64,000 nucleotides of DNA from Arthrinium phaeospermum (Eukaryota; Ascomycota; Sordariomycetes; Amphisphaeriales; Apiosporaceae): assembly GCA_006503535.1 (NCBI GenBank), contig QYRS01000001.1:1116001-1180000 (forward strand), written 5' to 3'. Position numbers and translations under genes: made by a program. This document shows, piece by piece, positions 1-11,391 of the stretch. The notes under the pieces were generated by a model that was not told where the DNA came from, made no database searches, and saw nothing but the letters and a program-made list of their open reading frames with translations. The stretch's first letter is position 1; every line of letters starts with the position of its first letter.

Positions 1-2361
1 AGTCTCTCAATACCACCCGACGAGCCACCAGGCTCGTTGAATCTATACTGGCCACCAAGCATCAAGTGGGAAGGGTCCCTTCACGTAGTTGCCTCTCCAG
101 CGGAGGAGCTCACCACACCACAAGATAAGGATATTGACGAGCGACACGAATCAGAATCGCGTTTGAATACGGCGAACTCGAAGCAATTCTATATCTATCC
201 CCGATCAATTCAACCCAATGAGATACGATTGATATGTATCAGTGGTGAAGATGACAGGAGAACTCCCGTTCAGTTAACCTTGGAGGTGTACGACACGGTA
301 GATTGTCCTGAGTATGAGACAGTCTCGTACACATGGACTGGAGAAGATGGCGATGGAACTCGATCGAAAGCCATCTTCATTGGTCCCCATTGGGATATCT
401 CCTTCCAAACTCGGAACGTGCTTTCGTTGTTGAAGTACTTACGACCACGGCGTGGGTTGCGATTTGTCTGGATCGACGCCATCTGCATCAACCAAGCGGA
501 CATGGCGGAGCGGGCCTCGCAGGTCGCCAATATGGGACGCATCTATTCTCAATGCTCTCGGGTTGTGGTATGGCTCGGGAGCGATCTTGTGCAGGAGTGC
601 CCAAAGAGGCATCGTCGGCGTCGGCCTATGAAGGACATCGCAGCAGAGCTGAGAAACCCGCACGTGCTCGAGGGATTACTGCGTCGACGGTATTTCTCGC
701 GTATATGGGTCATCCAAGAAATTGCCTTGGCACCTTTATCGATTTTCCCCATCGGCCAAGTAGACTTCTATGCCAACTCAGACACCCCAAACGAGTTGCT
801 GGAACTACTTGGATGCGATCAATGGAACATGACGACGGCAGCCTGGCTTCAATATATGCATAACGTAGCAAAATTCGACGGCCAGGACTTATTCCAAACC
901 TTGCAACGAATTTCGGTGCTGAAGATGGACACGACAGATCCTCGCGACAAGATCTTCGGCGTGCTCGGACTGCTTCAGGGCTCATCATCTGGTGCCCCCG
1001 TGCCAGAATATTCTCTCTCCGTCCAAAATGTCATCATTGGCACCGTGGCACACTTCCTGTTGGATCTAAAGCATGATGAAATTCTACAATATGCCGCGGG
1101 TAGCAATGCCACAGCGTCTTTCCCATCCTGGGTACCTGCATGGGACGACATTTGGCATCCTCCGGCTGACGGATTCGAGTTGCCCGTTCAGACTATGGAG
1201 GGTATCGCACTGGAACGTGGGCCTCAAGCGAAGAGTTTGGTTGACTTGAGAATTTGGGGAGAACACCTGCCTGAGGGTGATATTGACGGTAGCGGCCCGC
1301 CTTGCAAGTGGCGCAATTGGTCTGAGAATGCTTCCATTAGAAGATCTGACGGCGCTCTTTGCATCGACGTACTTCATCTCATGACCGTCAATTCAGCCCC
1401 GGAACCAATTGCGGAATCCTACGAGCCCGGGGAAGTCAGGAAGTGGACACGGTACTTATTCCGGCGGGGGCGCTGCTCAGTTGTTATTTCTGTCTCCCAT
1501 CCCGCTTTAGAGAGGATCATTGGCAACGAAGAACCTACTTCTCTTTGCGCTGTAACGGATCCCAAACGAATGGCACTGGTGGTACTACAGCCCCTGCAGG
1601 GTGATAATTACCGACTTATCGCCTGGACTTACTGTCAGTCTGTTGGGGTTCTATCCCCACAACAACCTTTCATCAAAGGTAGTCCAGCTGAATGGCTAAT
1701 ACCATGGGGTGCTCACTGGACATCGAGCGTGGCGCCGTGGCAAACCTTTGCATATATTTCCCATCAATGGCGCGAGTTTAACAGAAACAGACAGTCGTGG
1801 AGCCTCTTTGACAACAAGAAACGTAATAGTGATTCACAACTTTTTGACAACAGAGAGCTACCACTATTTATGCGTTTGCGGTTGCTTCAGTCTCTATTGG
1901 CTCTTGAGAATGGAGAGATTCAACTCACGAAGTTCGCCCACGTGCTCCACGAATTTGCACAAGAGGTATGCGGCGATTTATTCCCCAGTATTAGGGACGA
2001 ATCCCTCGTATACATTACTTCACCTGAGAAGGCAGCATCCCTTATGAAAGCTATTCCAGGGAGCACAATCGAAGAGGGCCGAGACTGGTACAATAGCCAT
2101 TTATCACAGGAAACGTCAACTAGAGTTGTCACCTGGTCCTGCACTCTGATCAGAGTTATGTGGATTTTGTGGGACGTTGTCGACTATGGCTGGATGCGGA
2201 TGTTCAGTGGTTACAAATACGCCACAGGAGAAGATGAAATGACGATGATGCTCCGGGAGCCACGTCCCGAAGACAACAAGATATATCCCAAAATTTGGCC
2301 GGATGATATTGCTGAAGAGCTTGGTCTAGACGCCAAGCCACGACGCATCTGCATAATATGA
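1..2361 (+). CDS. HET-domain (heterokaryon incompatibility) protein, 5' end outside window
   Basis: The reading frame is open from base 1 and ends at the TAA-type stop closing at 2361, giving at least 786 codons. The first in-frame ATG (near 502) lies inside the HET domain, so the true start is upstream of the window or in an earlier exon. HET-domain motifs are visible in order: YETVSYTWTG (about 310-345), VWIDAICINQ (about 466-495), RVVVWLG (about 560-580), RIWVIQEIALA (about 697-730) and DPRDKIFGVLGLL (about 936-975). The roughly 400-residue C-terminal part is not recognised. HET proteins trigger programmed cell death on non-self recognition between fungal individuals, usually through a partner protein; no partner is identified here. 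A second HET gene lies 4.7 kb downstream with a P450 between them. The frame is intact, so there is no sign of a pseudogene. Confidence 0.88.
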   Translation, partial: SLSIPPDEPPGSLNLYWPPSIKWEGSLHVVASPAEELTTPQDKDIDERHESESRLNTANSKQFYIYPRSIQPNEIRLICISGEDDRRTPVQLTLEVYDTVDCPEYETVSYTWTGEDGDGTRSKAIFIGPHWDISFQTRNVLSLLKYLRPRRGLRFVWIDAICINQADMAERASQVANMGRIYSQCSRVVVWLGSDLVQECPKRHRRRRPMKDIAAELRNPHVLEGLLRRRYFSRIWVIQEIALAPLSIFPIGQVDFYANSDTPNELLELLGCDQWNMTTAAWLQYMHNVAKFDGQDLFQTLQRISVLKMDTTDPRDKIFGVLGLLQGSSSGAPVPEYSLSVQNVIIGTVAHFLLDLKHDEILQYAAGSNATASFPSWVPAWDDIWHPPADGFELPVQTMEGIALERGPQAKSLVDLRIWGEHLPEGDIDGSGPPCKWRNWSENASIRRSDGALCIDVLHLMTVNSAPEPIAESYEPGEVRKWTRYLFRRGRCSVVISVSHPALERIIGNEEPTSLCAVTDPKRMALVVLQPLQGDNYRLIAWTYCQSVGVLSPQQPFIKGSPAEWLIPWGAHWTSSVAPWQTFAYISHQWREFNRNRQSWSLFDNKKRNSDSQLFDNRELPLFMRLRLLQSLLALENGEIQLTKFAHVLHEFAQEVCGDLFPSIRDESLVYITSPEKAASLMKAIPGSTIEEGRDWYNSHLSQETSTRVVTWSCTLIRVMWILWDVVDYGWMRMFSGYKYATGEDEMTMMLREPRPEDNKIYPKIWPDDIAEELGLDAKPRRICII

Positions 2362-3485
2362 TCGAGATCCCCAAGAAATGGCGGCAGGATCCAGGGATGG
2401 ACTTGTGTTTGTCGGCAGATAATCGATACAGAGACATGTAATAGGCGCAAATTCTTGTTGATAGAATTGCTGAGAATACGGCTACTTGTACCTACTTATT
2501 GAAACCCCTGGACCTATTGTCATATCGTAGACACCACCCGAGTATACATGGATCATTAAGTAGCTAACAAGGACCAGATATGCCACAACTGCAAGTCCAT
2601 GGGTACGTACGTCCATGGGAGGAATTCGATTGGAAGAAAAATGAGCTTGGGTTTGCTCAGCGAATGTCCGAGTATACCTAGGGGATAACGGTATAGCAGT
2701 GTGTTAATCGAGAAGTCAGTGTCGCACCTCCCGGGTCAGGTTTCCCTCCCAGTCCGGTGCCACAAGGCTGCTTACCCTTCTCAGCACTACCCTATTTACA
2801 GTATAGCGTCAAAGCCTTCCAGATGCGCCGAATCGGCGCACAAGAACCTCGCGTCGGTATTGGTGGGCTCAGGAGCCGTCGGAGTTTCTGCCGTGTCAAC
2901 TAGCCAGTAGGGCGCTCCGTTGTACACACGCCGATATTTACCTTGTACTACGAAGCTGGTGACATGAAACATCGTCGGTTGGGTGGGGTGGAGGTAATAC
3001 TCATCTCACCCGAGTTTCTAGAGAGGTCCGTATAAAATTGGCCACTCACCGAGCACTGTCCTCCACTGGTTTCCCGAACCTCCTTAAAGGCTCGATATCG
3101 AAATCAGACATAGACCTATGCACCAATGTCTCCACGCTCCTAGCATACCGCTGTAGAGTAGTACGAGTTGTCTGACAAGAGGGTTGGCGGCGGCCGTTTC
3201 CGTGCTCTGCTCACTAGAGTGCGGGTTCCATACACGCCGAAGCGCCTGACTTGTAGCACTGCATGGGCATATCGTATTCCAGCTGAGACAGACTGCGGCA
3301 GGTAACACGCCAATTCATCTGTAGCTTCCACTGTGGGCTAAGAGGCATTCCACGGCACATACACAAAAGACAGTCTAGGGGCCTTAGGGGAAACCATCAG
3401 TATAAAGAACTCGGGGTGAGACTAGTCTCCGAGAACTTCCAAAAATAAGCATCGATCAAATCTGTTCATTGCTTGCCTGTGAACG
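2362..3485. other. Intergenic, HET gene to P450
   Basis: This 1.1 kb holds the 3' flank of the HET gene and the P450 promoter. Only ORFs below 75 codons occur and none resembles a known protein. The stretch 3005-3060 is followed by an A/T-containing TATAAAA-like motif near 3029, far upstream of the P450 ATG; its relevance is unclear. Confidence 0.5.
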
Positions 3486-5368
3486 ATGACTGCCCCCCAA
3501 CCTTTGCAGACGGGGTCGGATCCCTTGTCAGGAGTTCTATGGAGGATATCTCCGTTGGACAGAACCATACTTTGGCCTGCCTTAGCTGTTGCAGTTTCAG
3601 CCCTGGTAGCCGTGGCTGCTCTGGTAGTCTGGAGGATGTATGCATCGCCAGCATCTAACGTACCTGGACCAGCCCTGGCCGGAGCGACTGCGTTGTATGA
3701 ACTGTACCATTGGCTGGTCAAAGACGACTGGTACGAGCATTTGCAAGCTTTGCATGACCGGTACGGTATGTCGATGAGAAAGACTGATGTTGCGTTGCCC
3801 CCCCCTGACCCCAAGCATCTACTGAAAGCCTTGGGCATAGGTCCGGTCGTCCGGATGGGACCTAATGAAGTCCACTTCGTGGACCACGAGTTCTGCCTTC
3901 GCTTGCACAACCGACCCAACCTCTTCAAATGCCCAAGCTACTACCGGCCCATGCGTAACCTCCTGGGCGGAATACCCGACCCCCACAGGTACAGGCAGCG
4001 TAAGGCTCTGATCAAGCCTCTGTTCCGAGGCGAAGCAATGTCGCTGTACGCGTCGGGAACTATGAACAGTCTTCTCGAGGCCCTTCAGGTCAGGCTCCTG
4101 TCGGAGGCAAGACATGGCCGCCCCACCAACCTTACGCACATCATGTGGGCCTTCACGGCCGACATCATAACCTCCTACGTCTCAGGCGAGGCTTTGGGTC
4201 TCGGGAAACTCGGAGGGAAAGCACTGGTGGATGCGCACGAGGCGGCCCGGCCCTATGGTATCGTCTACACGGCTGCTATAGCACGCTCTGTTCCCCTTCT
4301 GATGCAAGCCGTGGAGGCATTCCCGGCCTTGAAACGCTTGACTACGATGGCATGGGCGGATCAGGTAAGATGCCCACATCTACCAAGCGTCGGCAAGAAG
4401 CAGGTGATTTCTAACCCGTGGTCTATACATAGCTCGCTTCAACATGTCTGACGAGCTGTAGCCAAGGAGAGTCAGAAGAGAAGAGCCATATCTCGCGTAG
4501 TAATCTTGGTATGCAGCTTGCAGATCGACTGAAGGACAAGCATCTTGCCCACGAAGAAATAACTGATGTTATCCTCGCTGGTGCAGAGGCTCTGCTTAGC
4601 AATTTGATCTTCCTCATTCACCACATGGCGCAGACTCCTCACGCCGTGGATTCATTGAGGGCTGAGCTAGATCATTTCTCGCGCAACAGTTGCCATGGCC
4701 GCCAGGTTTGGAAAGACCCCGGACTTCTGCAACTCGAATATTTGGTAAGACATACGACCTGGGAGGATGGTAGGCTTGCGCTGCAGTTGCTAACGACAAG
4801 GACACAGGATGCCATCGTTCGAGAGAGCACCCGACTCAGCGCCCCTTGGTGGCATCGCCTGCCACGACAGAGCCCGACACCCGTGACATACAAGGAACAT
4901 GTCATTCCCGCCAAGGTTGGTTTGCTCGTTCACGTGGAGGATCTGTGCTGATTAGTCCTGGTTTAAAAGGTCAGCATGAGTTTTACGCTACGGATGCTGG
5001 AGCGAGACCCGACTATTTTCCCGGACCCCGAGTCGTTCATCCCGGAGCGCTGGCTTCACACTAACCCCGATGCTAAAAGGCTGAAAGCTACCTCAGTAAC
5101 CTTCGGCGTAGGCAACAGGATATGCCTAGGCTACGAGTGAGTTACACCGCATCTGACATAGTGTCATATGCTTTTGCATGCTAACATGTGCTGACTTGGC
5201 TGCAGTCTTTCCCAGCAGGTACTTAAGAAGGCACTTGCTTGTATTGTTCAAGACCTTGACTTCACAATATGCGGTGGCCCTGGGTACCTCAGCACATTCC
5301 CAACACGAAGCAAAGCAGTTAACTTGGTGGCCCAGCTACGGCCGCGATTGTCATCGACTCGAGAGTAA
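3486..5368 (+). CDS. Cytochrome P450 monooxygenase, five exons
   Basis: Exons are 3486-4364, 4433-4744, 4808-4915, 4970-5136 and 5206-5368, which sum to 1,629 nt (542 aa), a normal length for a fungal microsomal P450. The ATG at 3486 opens an N-terminal membrane anchor (about residues 26-50), followed by a proline hinge (NVPGPALAG). Diagnostic motifs are the I-helix (EEITDVILAGAEALLSN), the K-helix ExxR as ESTR just after intron 2, the PERF-type FIPERW, and the heme-ligand loop FGVGNRICLGYD, whose Cys binds the iron. The glycine-tyrosine codon after the Cys loop is split by intron 4. The I-helix keeps the acidic residue but has Ala where most P450s have the oxygen-activating Thr. Intron 3 has a weak donor (GTTGGT). 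The substrate is unknown, and no terpene, polyketide or NRPS backbone gene lies nearby. The protein would sit in the ER membrane and use NADPH-P450 reductase. Confidence 0.9.
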
Positions 5369-7053
5369 TCGTCGCGAAATAGGGCTATTCATGGGCTGGC
5401 CTAGTAGAGCGAAAGTACATGTACGTAGTACCGGAGAGGAATCATGACCAGGGTCGCTCAGCGGTATTTTGAGCCGCGTGAGGGTATATTCACAGGTCCT
5501 GAGTTCTGTGCCCCAAAAATAATAATATTCCTTCCCAAGGCGATGACATCTCGAGTTACAATTAGATCGATCTGGAGTGCGGAGGTAAAAGCTGTTGTTA
5601 TCTTCTGCCCTATCCCGAATAGCCCCTGATCTTGGTCTCAGACCAAGGACCGCTCGCACTGAGATCCATGAGGTCTGAAGAAACACATGTATGTTCGTAG
5701 GGTGCCGGAACCTGAGAGTCGCTCACATGGAGGGCCATATTTTGAATATCGGAGTATCGGAGCATGAAATGGAATGTATTTATTCAAGTATAGATTGCCT
5801 TGGGCAGAGACGCAGGGCTCAGACAGTGGAAGACATAGAAAGGTGCCAAATTGAACGGCAAAGTGCTGATATTGGAATGGAAAGCCACAGTGCCTAAGTA
5901 GTGGACAGCAGGGTGGGCGTGCTGGCGCGCTAGAGGGTCTAAGATGTGCCCAATGCCTGCAAGTTAAGTCCCCTACAGGGCGCTGCCCCTCTGTTCATCG
6001 CAAAGAAAACGCCCAGCACCGTTTATTTGCAGCAACGAATGCAATGAATCCCCCCAAAAGATAAAACCGAGCACATAAACCCAAGTTGTTCATCCAGAAA
6101 GTGAACGCCGAATTAATCAGGAACTTAACACTGGAATGCATAAGGTAATGTAGGTATGTAAGAGATATGTGGACAATGCATCCCCATTCGCCGCTCCTTC
6201 AGTTAAGAATTGACCGGTGCTTCAGTGCAGCGCCAAAACTCTCCCGCAAGGTTAGTACTTGACCTTTTACCTTTGGTGCAAAAACCGCGGTTTTCAAATG
6301 CCATGGTGTCTTCCCGGCCTGGCGCGATACACAAGGATTCTGCCGGCTCGTCGTTAACTGGGACTCCACCTCTGCACCGACCGACGACGCTGACAGCAAC
6401 TCTTCACGACCCACTGCCACCGTACTGCAGCTCCGATATCAACAACTCGGCCCTCGCCGGCAACGGCAAGTCTTCCTGAAGCTGGCAGTGAAGCAGACTC
6501 TGTCTTAGGTAATGTTCCCCTCCAATATCATCACGGCCACTAATTCTGGAACAAGGTGGCTATGTAGCGAGTCGATGAGGCGGTGCATGTGGCCCGTCTA
6601 TTCTTAGAAAGTTCAGACACGTGAGATGTGTAGCGGTACACTTTTCGCGGTACACTTTTCGCGGTACACTTTTCGCGTCTATATGTGTACATGCTCTTCA
6701 CCGTATCGAGCGTATCTCTTTGAAATAGTCTTCCAATTTGGTAGCCATGGGGGAGATCTGGTCAGATATTCTTTGCACCCGACGCGACTTTGATGAGGAT
6801 CGACGTAATCTTCTGACATCCATTTCTGTGGCGCAATGGAGGTACGGGCCCACCTGCCTCACCTCTCCCCATGGAGATGGGGTTTCAGACATTGAAAAGT
6901 TACCTAAGTCTCAACAACTTATTCTACATACTTAACCTGGCGAAGGCAACACAGGTGTCCCCAATGCGACTATTCAAAGACGCCGATGCTTGTAGACGAT
7001 GGCCTCGACCACACCCTCGACCACGCCCTCGATATTATAGTTAGGCCGCTAAG
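5369..7053. other. Intergenic, P450 to second HET gene
   Basis: This 1.7 kb has no supported gene; ORFs are under 112 codons and unrecognised. It contains a three-copy 14-bp tandem repeat (6633-6677, listed separately). A degenerate repetition of CTCGACCAC occurs three times between about 7005 and 7079, immediately around the HET start codon. Confidence 0.5.
6633..6677. repeat. 14-bp tandem repeat, 3.2 copies
   Basis: The unit GCGGTACACTTTTC is repeated perfectly three times (6633-6646, 6647-6660, 6661-6674) and followed by GCG. It lies about 380 bp upstream of the second HET gene start. The perfect copies suggest a recent slippage-type expansion or a repeated regulatory motif. Confidence 0.9.
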
Positions 7054-9411
7054 ATGAGGTTCCCTCGACCACAGGACCTCTCAGGCCGGGTTCGAAGCCC
7101 ACAGTTCCCTTTCCTCATTGCATTCCTTGGCTTCACCCTGTTGCCTTCGATTTCATGGTTATTGGTAGAGGTCGGTGATCACCAGGATTTATTCTCGTTG
7201 ATTGGTAATTTCGTGGACGTATCAACGGATACAATGATCGACTTCATCGGCGACATGATGGACGGTGTAGTCATCGGACAGGCCAATACCCCAATGCGTA
7301 CAAAACACATGGACTTGGCTCAAGGTGAGCGACCCAGATCGGTTCTATCACTTATAGTACTCACATTATGTACAAGGAATACGTCCAATCGACAGACCCA
7401 CAAAGCAACCTGGCTCGCACTACACTCATTTGGAGACTGAAGAGCTTAGACTTTTGATCCTGAAACCTGGGAACTCAGACATGCCCCTTGAGTGTGAGCT
7501 CGCTGTCTACCATCGTACCCATCGTGTCCCTTACGAGGCACTCTCGTACGCTTGGGGCGACCAAACAAGAAACAAGCAAATTGTCTGCAACGGGTTACCC
7601 TTACAGGTCACTGAGAGTCTGGAGACCGCGCTGAGACATATACGGTCTCCCACAGAGGTTCGCAAGCTTTGGGTCGATGCGGTATGCATTGACCAGGAAG
7701 ATGCCGCGGAGAAGGGCCATCAGATACGACTCATGGATACGGTATACTCGGAAGCCGAGAGAGTATTGGTTTGGTTAGGGCCAGGAGCATCGGAAACTGA
7801 GAAAGCTTTCAGATTGGTCAACCGTGTGGTTCGCTACATGAGCCAGAATTCTTATTGGGGGTTGCTTGGGAACCCCGACGCTTCCTGCCCAAGCCATCTT
7901 TTGCCTGATCACGTTGACTTCTCACCCTCAACTGGGGTTGATAGGCTCTCAAGACAAGATTTGAATCCGCTATGGACACTCTTGAGTCTGCCTTGGTTCA
8001 CGAGACTATGGGTATTCCAAGGCAAGTTAAATCCTCGTCACCATAACGCATTTGCTGACTAGAAGAAATAATGGCAAAAGAGGTAGCACTGGCCAAGCAG
8101 GTGCGTGTGCTCTGGGGCAAAGAAGCCATCCCTTGGGACAGGCTGGCGCAATGCGTCATGCATCTCAACCGTAAAGGTGTGTTTATCGAACACGCCAAGG
8201 AAAACGTTCCTGAGGGGGTCAAAGCAGTCGTGGAGATGGAGAGGGCCCGACAGGATCCTACAGAGCATGCCTCACGCGACCTGATCTCCATGCTCCTGGC
8301 CACTAGTGCAGCACAATGTACGGATCCGAGGGACAAGATCTATGCCATTTTGAACCTCGTCACAGAGGACGACCCCCTGAAGTGCGGACGACCACTTCGT
8401 GTAGAAGTCGACTACGAGGCCGAGACCGGCAAGGTCTACCAGCGTTTAGCAGAAAGGTGCATCGCCACGGGCGATCTCCGGATCCTTTCGTGTGTTTCTC
8501 GGCACCGGTGCTCTGCATCAAACCACATGGACAACATACCTTCGTGGGTCCCCGACTGGACTGCTGTTGACAACGACACGCCATTCATTCTGTTGAACCT
8601 CTCATCGGCGTTCCCGACGAGTGATCCCTTGTACTCGCGGAGCCCACCCGAGATCACCGACGAAGGGATACTACTCCTTCCGTGCGTGACCGTCGACTGG
8701 GTTCAAGGCGTGGTTCCAACAACGGCCTTTACGAAAACACCCCTAGTCAGGCCGTTGTCAGCGGACGACTATGAATCACTGCAGCGGACACTAGAATGGC
8801 TGAGGGCTAGCCAGGACTTGGTTCAGGCCCACACGAACGGAACTAGAAGCGCAATACCGGTGTATGAGGCGCTGTGCATGGCAATCACTGCCAGCTTAAC
8901 GGGTGACAGCCAACCCGCTACCACTGAACTATATGCTGAGTTGTTCTTGCAGTACCAAGAGTTTTTGGAGACCACAACTAACAATTTCTTGGGCGTGCGG
9001 CCTACACAAGATATCCAGGCTGCACTGGACCTGGATCAACTGGGTGACGACGATAAAGTATCGTTCAAGAGAAAATCTGCATCTACCACCATCACAACCA
9101 CCACCAGCGAGCTTCTCGCAGCCATCGAGGCCTCCATCTACATGTGGTCCTCGAAGCGGCTCTTGGGGGTCACGCAGCTCGGCAGGGTCGTCCTGGTGCC
9201 CAAGGGGACGCGTGAGGGCGACAGGATCGTCCTGCCAACGGGATCGGTCGTGCCGCTGGTCTTGCGCTACGACGAGGAGAAGGGGTATTATACGCTGCTG
9301 GGCGAGGCGTTCGTCCACGATGTCATGAATGGCGACCTGGTTCGACGGTTCAAGGGCGCGCATGCGAGGATGGAGGATTGTCCATACTATGCCACATTGG
9401 CAATCTATTGA
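7054..9411 (+). CDS. HET-domain protein with hydrophobic N-terminal exon
   Basis: Proposed exons are 7054-7324, 7377-8021 and 8066-9411, totalling 2,262 nt (753 aa) with consistent phases. Exon 1 encodes about 90 residues with a hydrophobic stretch (about residues 21-41) that may span a membrane. Exon 2 begins the HET region: YTHLETEELRLLIL, YEALSYAWGD, LWVDAVCIDQEDAAEKGHQI and RVLVWLGPG. Intron 2 interrupts WFTRLWVFQ-E, exactly where HET proteins have WVxQE, and needs a GC donor (GCAAGT) with a 44-nt length. Exon 3 continues the domain (DPRDKIYAILNL) and ends in the common HET C-terminal region (REGDRIVLPTGS, YTLLGEAFVHDVMNGD). The role is probably allorecognition and cell-death signalling. 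Exon 1 is the least certain part, because the next in-frame ATG (about 7480) would remove a conserved N-terminal strand. Confidence 0.82.
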
Positions 9412-10256
9412 GTTAGTACCGATTAGAACACGTGTATATTTGTTGTATCTTACATAGACATTAGACTTTTATTATACCAATTGTTTTGTTCTATGGTGCT
9501 TGTTGAGCGACATATACTTTCGGTTCAGGGGGTTGGACAAAACGTGAAGTTTTTGTCAACACCTAGAAACTAGTAGGCGTATAATTGTTTCCTGTTGAGC
9601 ACCGTGAGAAGCTTTGGTAGGAACTCATTCACCTCGTACTCTAAACGTAGGGTGTTGCATTCGGGCCAGACTTTTTGCTTCGGTTGACTTTATCCAGAAA
9701 AGGGGCTAGCTTAGGCATGCCACGGTAGCATTCCACGCAGTTTATTTCCGGGGATTCTGCAGAGCTGACACATCCAATATATAAATGGCAACATAAGGAT
9801 AAGGCTCGGAAGAGAGGATTCCCACTTACCGACCAGTCGGTTCTCAGTGGACAGACACGTCTATAAATGGGACGATGCCAAGTGCCGGAAAAATCCAATT
9901 TGGGTAATTGACATGGTGTTTGCGTCGACTGTGAAGACCCGACCCGTGACTGGCTGTCCCCAACAGGGTCTATCAGGCAGGCGGCCAATCATTGCTCATC
10001 CCCAGGTCAAACTATGACCCAGAGGCTGGTCGAGACTTTGGAAAGATCGGGTTGGTTGTATGTTAAGATCGGCATTTCGAAGTAACCCGTAGTAGATGGT
10101 CGTATACGGGCTTCTTAAGCCAGGGCTGCGTCCTTTCTTGAAGCCTCCCTCTGACAGGGTTTAACTCTGAAACTCTGCGAACATAATCTTTTGGCGCCCA
10201 AGGCTTCAAAATCCCTGCTATTACCACGATTCTCGTTGCATCTTTATAGTTGCATA
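9412..10256. other. Intergenic, HET gene to DUF1996 gene
   Basis: This 0.85 kb contains only unrecognised ORFs of about 115 codons or fewer. It includes the A/T-rich 3' flank of the HET gene (9420-9500) and the promoter of the secreted-protein gene. No repeat or RNA gene is seen. Confidence 0.5.
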
Positions 10257-11391
10257 ATGCGGTTTCTCTTGTTGGCCGCCGCGGCCATTGCGCCGGCTGT
10301 CGATGCAGCTGCGACTTTGCGTTTCTCCTGCTCCGAACTTGTGGTTGAGCGACTTGACCCGTGAGGCATCCTATTTTCCAAATATCATGAATACAATAGT
10401 TTGATTGTATGATAGCTAACCAAGTCCTTGTAGTCTCGTCAACCCTGGCATGTCACCTTCGCCCCATCTGCACCAAGTCGTCGGCGGAAACACTTTCAAT
10501 GCCTCTATGCTGGAGGACATACCCTCACTGGCGACGTGCACTAGCTGCACACCAATCGAGGACTTTTCAAACTACTGGACAGCTACACTGTTCTTCCGGT
10601 ATGTTAGACCATCGTTGTACAGACATTTCGGTGGGTCAAATCTAATAGCCCCTTTCTTGAGCAGCGCGCGCAACGGAACCTTCCACCGCGTGAACACGTT
10701 CGGCAACGAACTCGGCTTCAACTCTGCGCACGGGGGCCAGACCGTCTACTACCTGTCCTCGGGCAAAGTGACGGCCTTCAAGCCCGGGTTCCGCATGACG
10801 GTCGGGGACCCGACGTTCCGGACCGCCAAGCAGCTGCAGGCCAAGTACAAGTACATGGACTTTACGTGCCTGGCCACGTCGATGACGCGGGGCGGGCAGA
10901 CGCTCAACTTCCCCAACCGGCCCTGCGCCGCCGGCATCATGGTCTCGATCCGGTTCCCTACCTGCTGGGACGGCCAGAACGTCGACAGCCCGGACCACCA
11001 GAGCCACGTGGCCTACCCGGTCGGCAACCGCTGCCCCGCCACGCACCCCGTCACCATCCCCCAGGTCTTCTACGAGACGTACTGGGACACGCGGCCCTTC
11101 AACGACCGCTCGCAGTGGCCCGCGGACGGCAGCCAGCCGTTCGTCTGGTCGTTTGGCGATGCGACGGGCTACGGGATTCACGGCGACTACGTCTTTGGCT
11201 GGAAGGGCAATGCGCTGCAGCGCGCTATGGATAACAATTGTAACTCGGATCTCTTTGCTAACCGCATCAACTGTCCTACTCTCCAGACCCAGTCGCTCGA
11301 CCAGGCCAACAAGTGCACCATGAAGCCCACCGTCAAGGAAGACTTGGATGGCTGGCTCACTGAGCTGCCGGGCGGCATGCCCGTCATGTGA
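10257..11391 (+). CDS. Secreted DUF1996-domain protein
   Basis: Exons are 10257-10360, 10434-10598 and 10665-11391, totalling 996 nt (331 aa); splice phases agree. The start is followed by a typical signal peptide (MRFLLLAAAAIAPAVDA). The mature protein begins at once with the DUF1996 signature: LRFSCSELVVERLDPLVNPG, then HQVVGGNTFNAS, a Cys-x-x-Cys element (CTSCTPIEDFSNYWTA) and FRARNGTFHRV. Later blocks include FPNRPCAAGIMVSIRFPTCW, followed by a stretch with several conserved Cys, consistent with disulfide-bonded secretion. Many family members carry an extra WSC or serine-rich tail, but this one ends soon after the domain. The family has no settled biochemical activity; members are common in fungal secretomes. 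Exon 3 is strikingly GC-rich. Confidence 0.9.

Noticed and set aside
3486..5368. P450 considered as a pseudogene because several frames contain stops
   Set aside because: The stops fall in introns; five exons sum to an exact multiple of three with all P450 motifs present.
10642..11181. 179-codon minus-strand ORF over the DUF1996 exon
   Set aside because: It is an Arg/Val/Gly-rich shadow of the GC-rich plus-strand exon; the plus strand has signal peptide, splice sites and domain.
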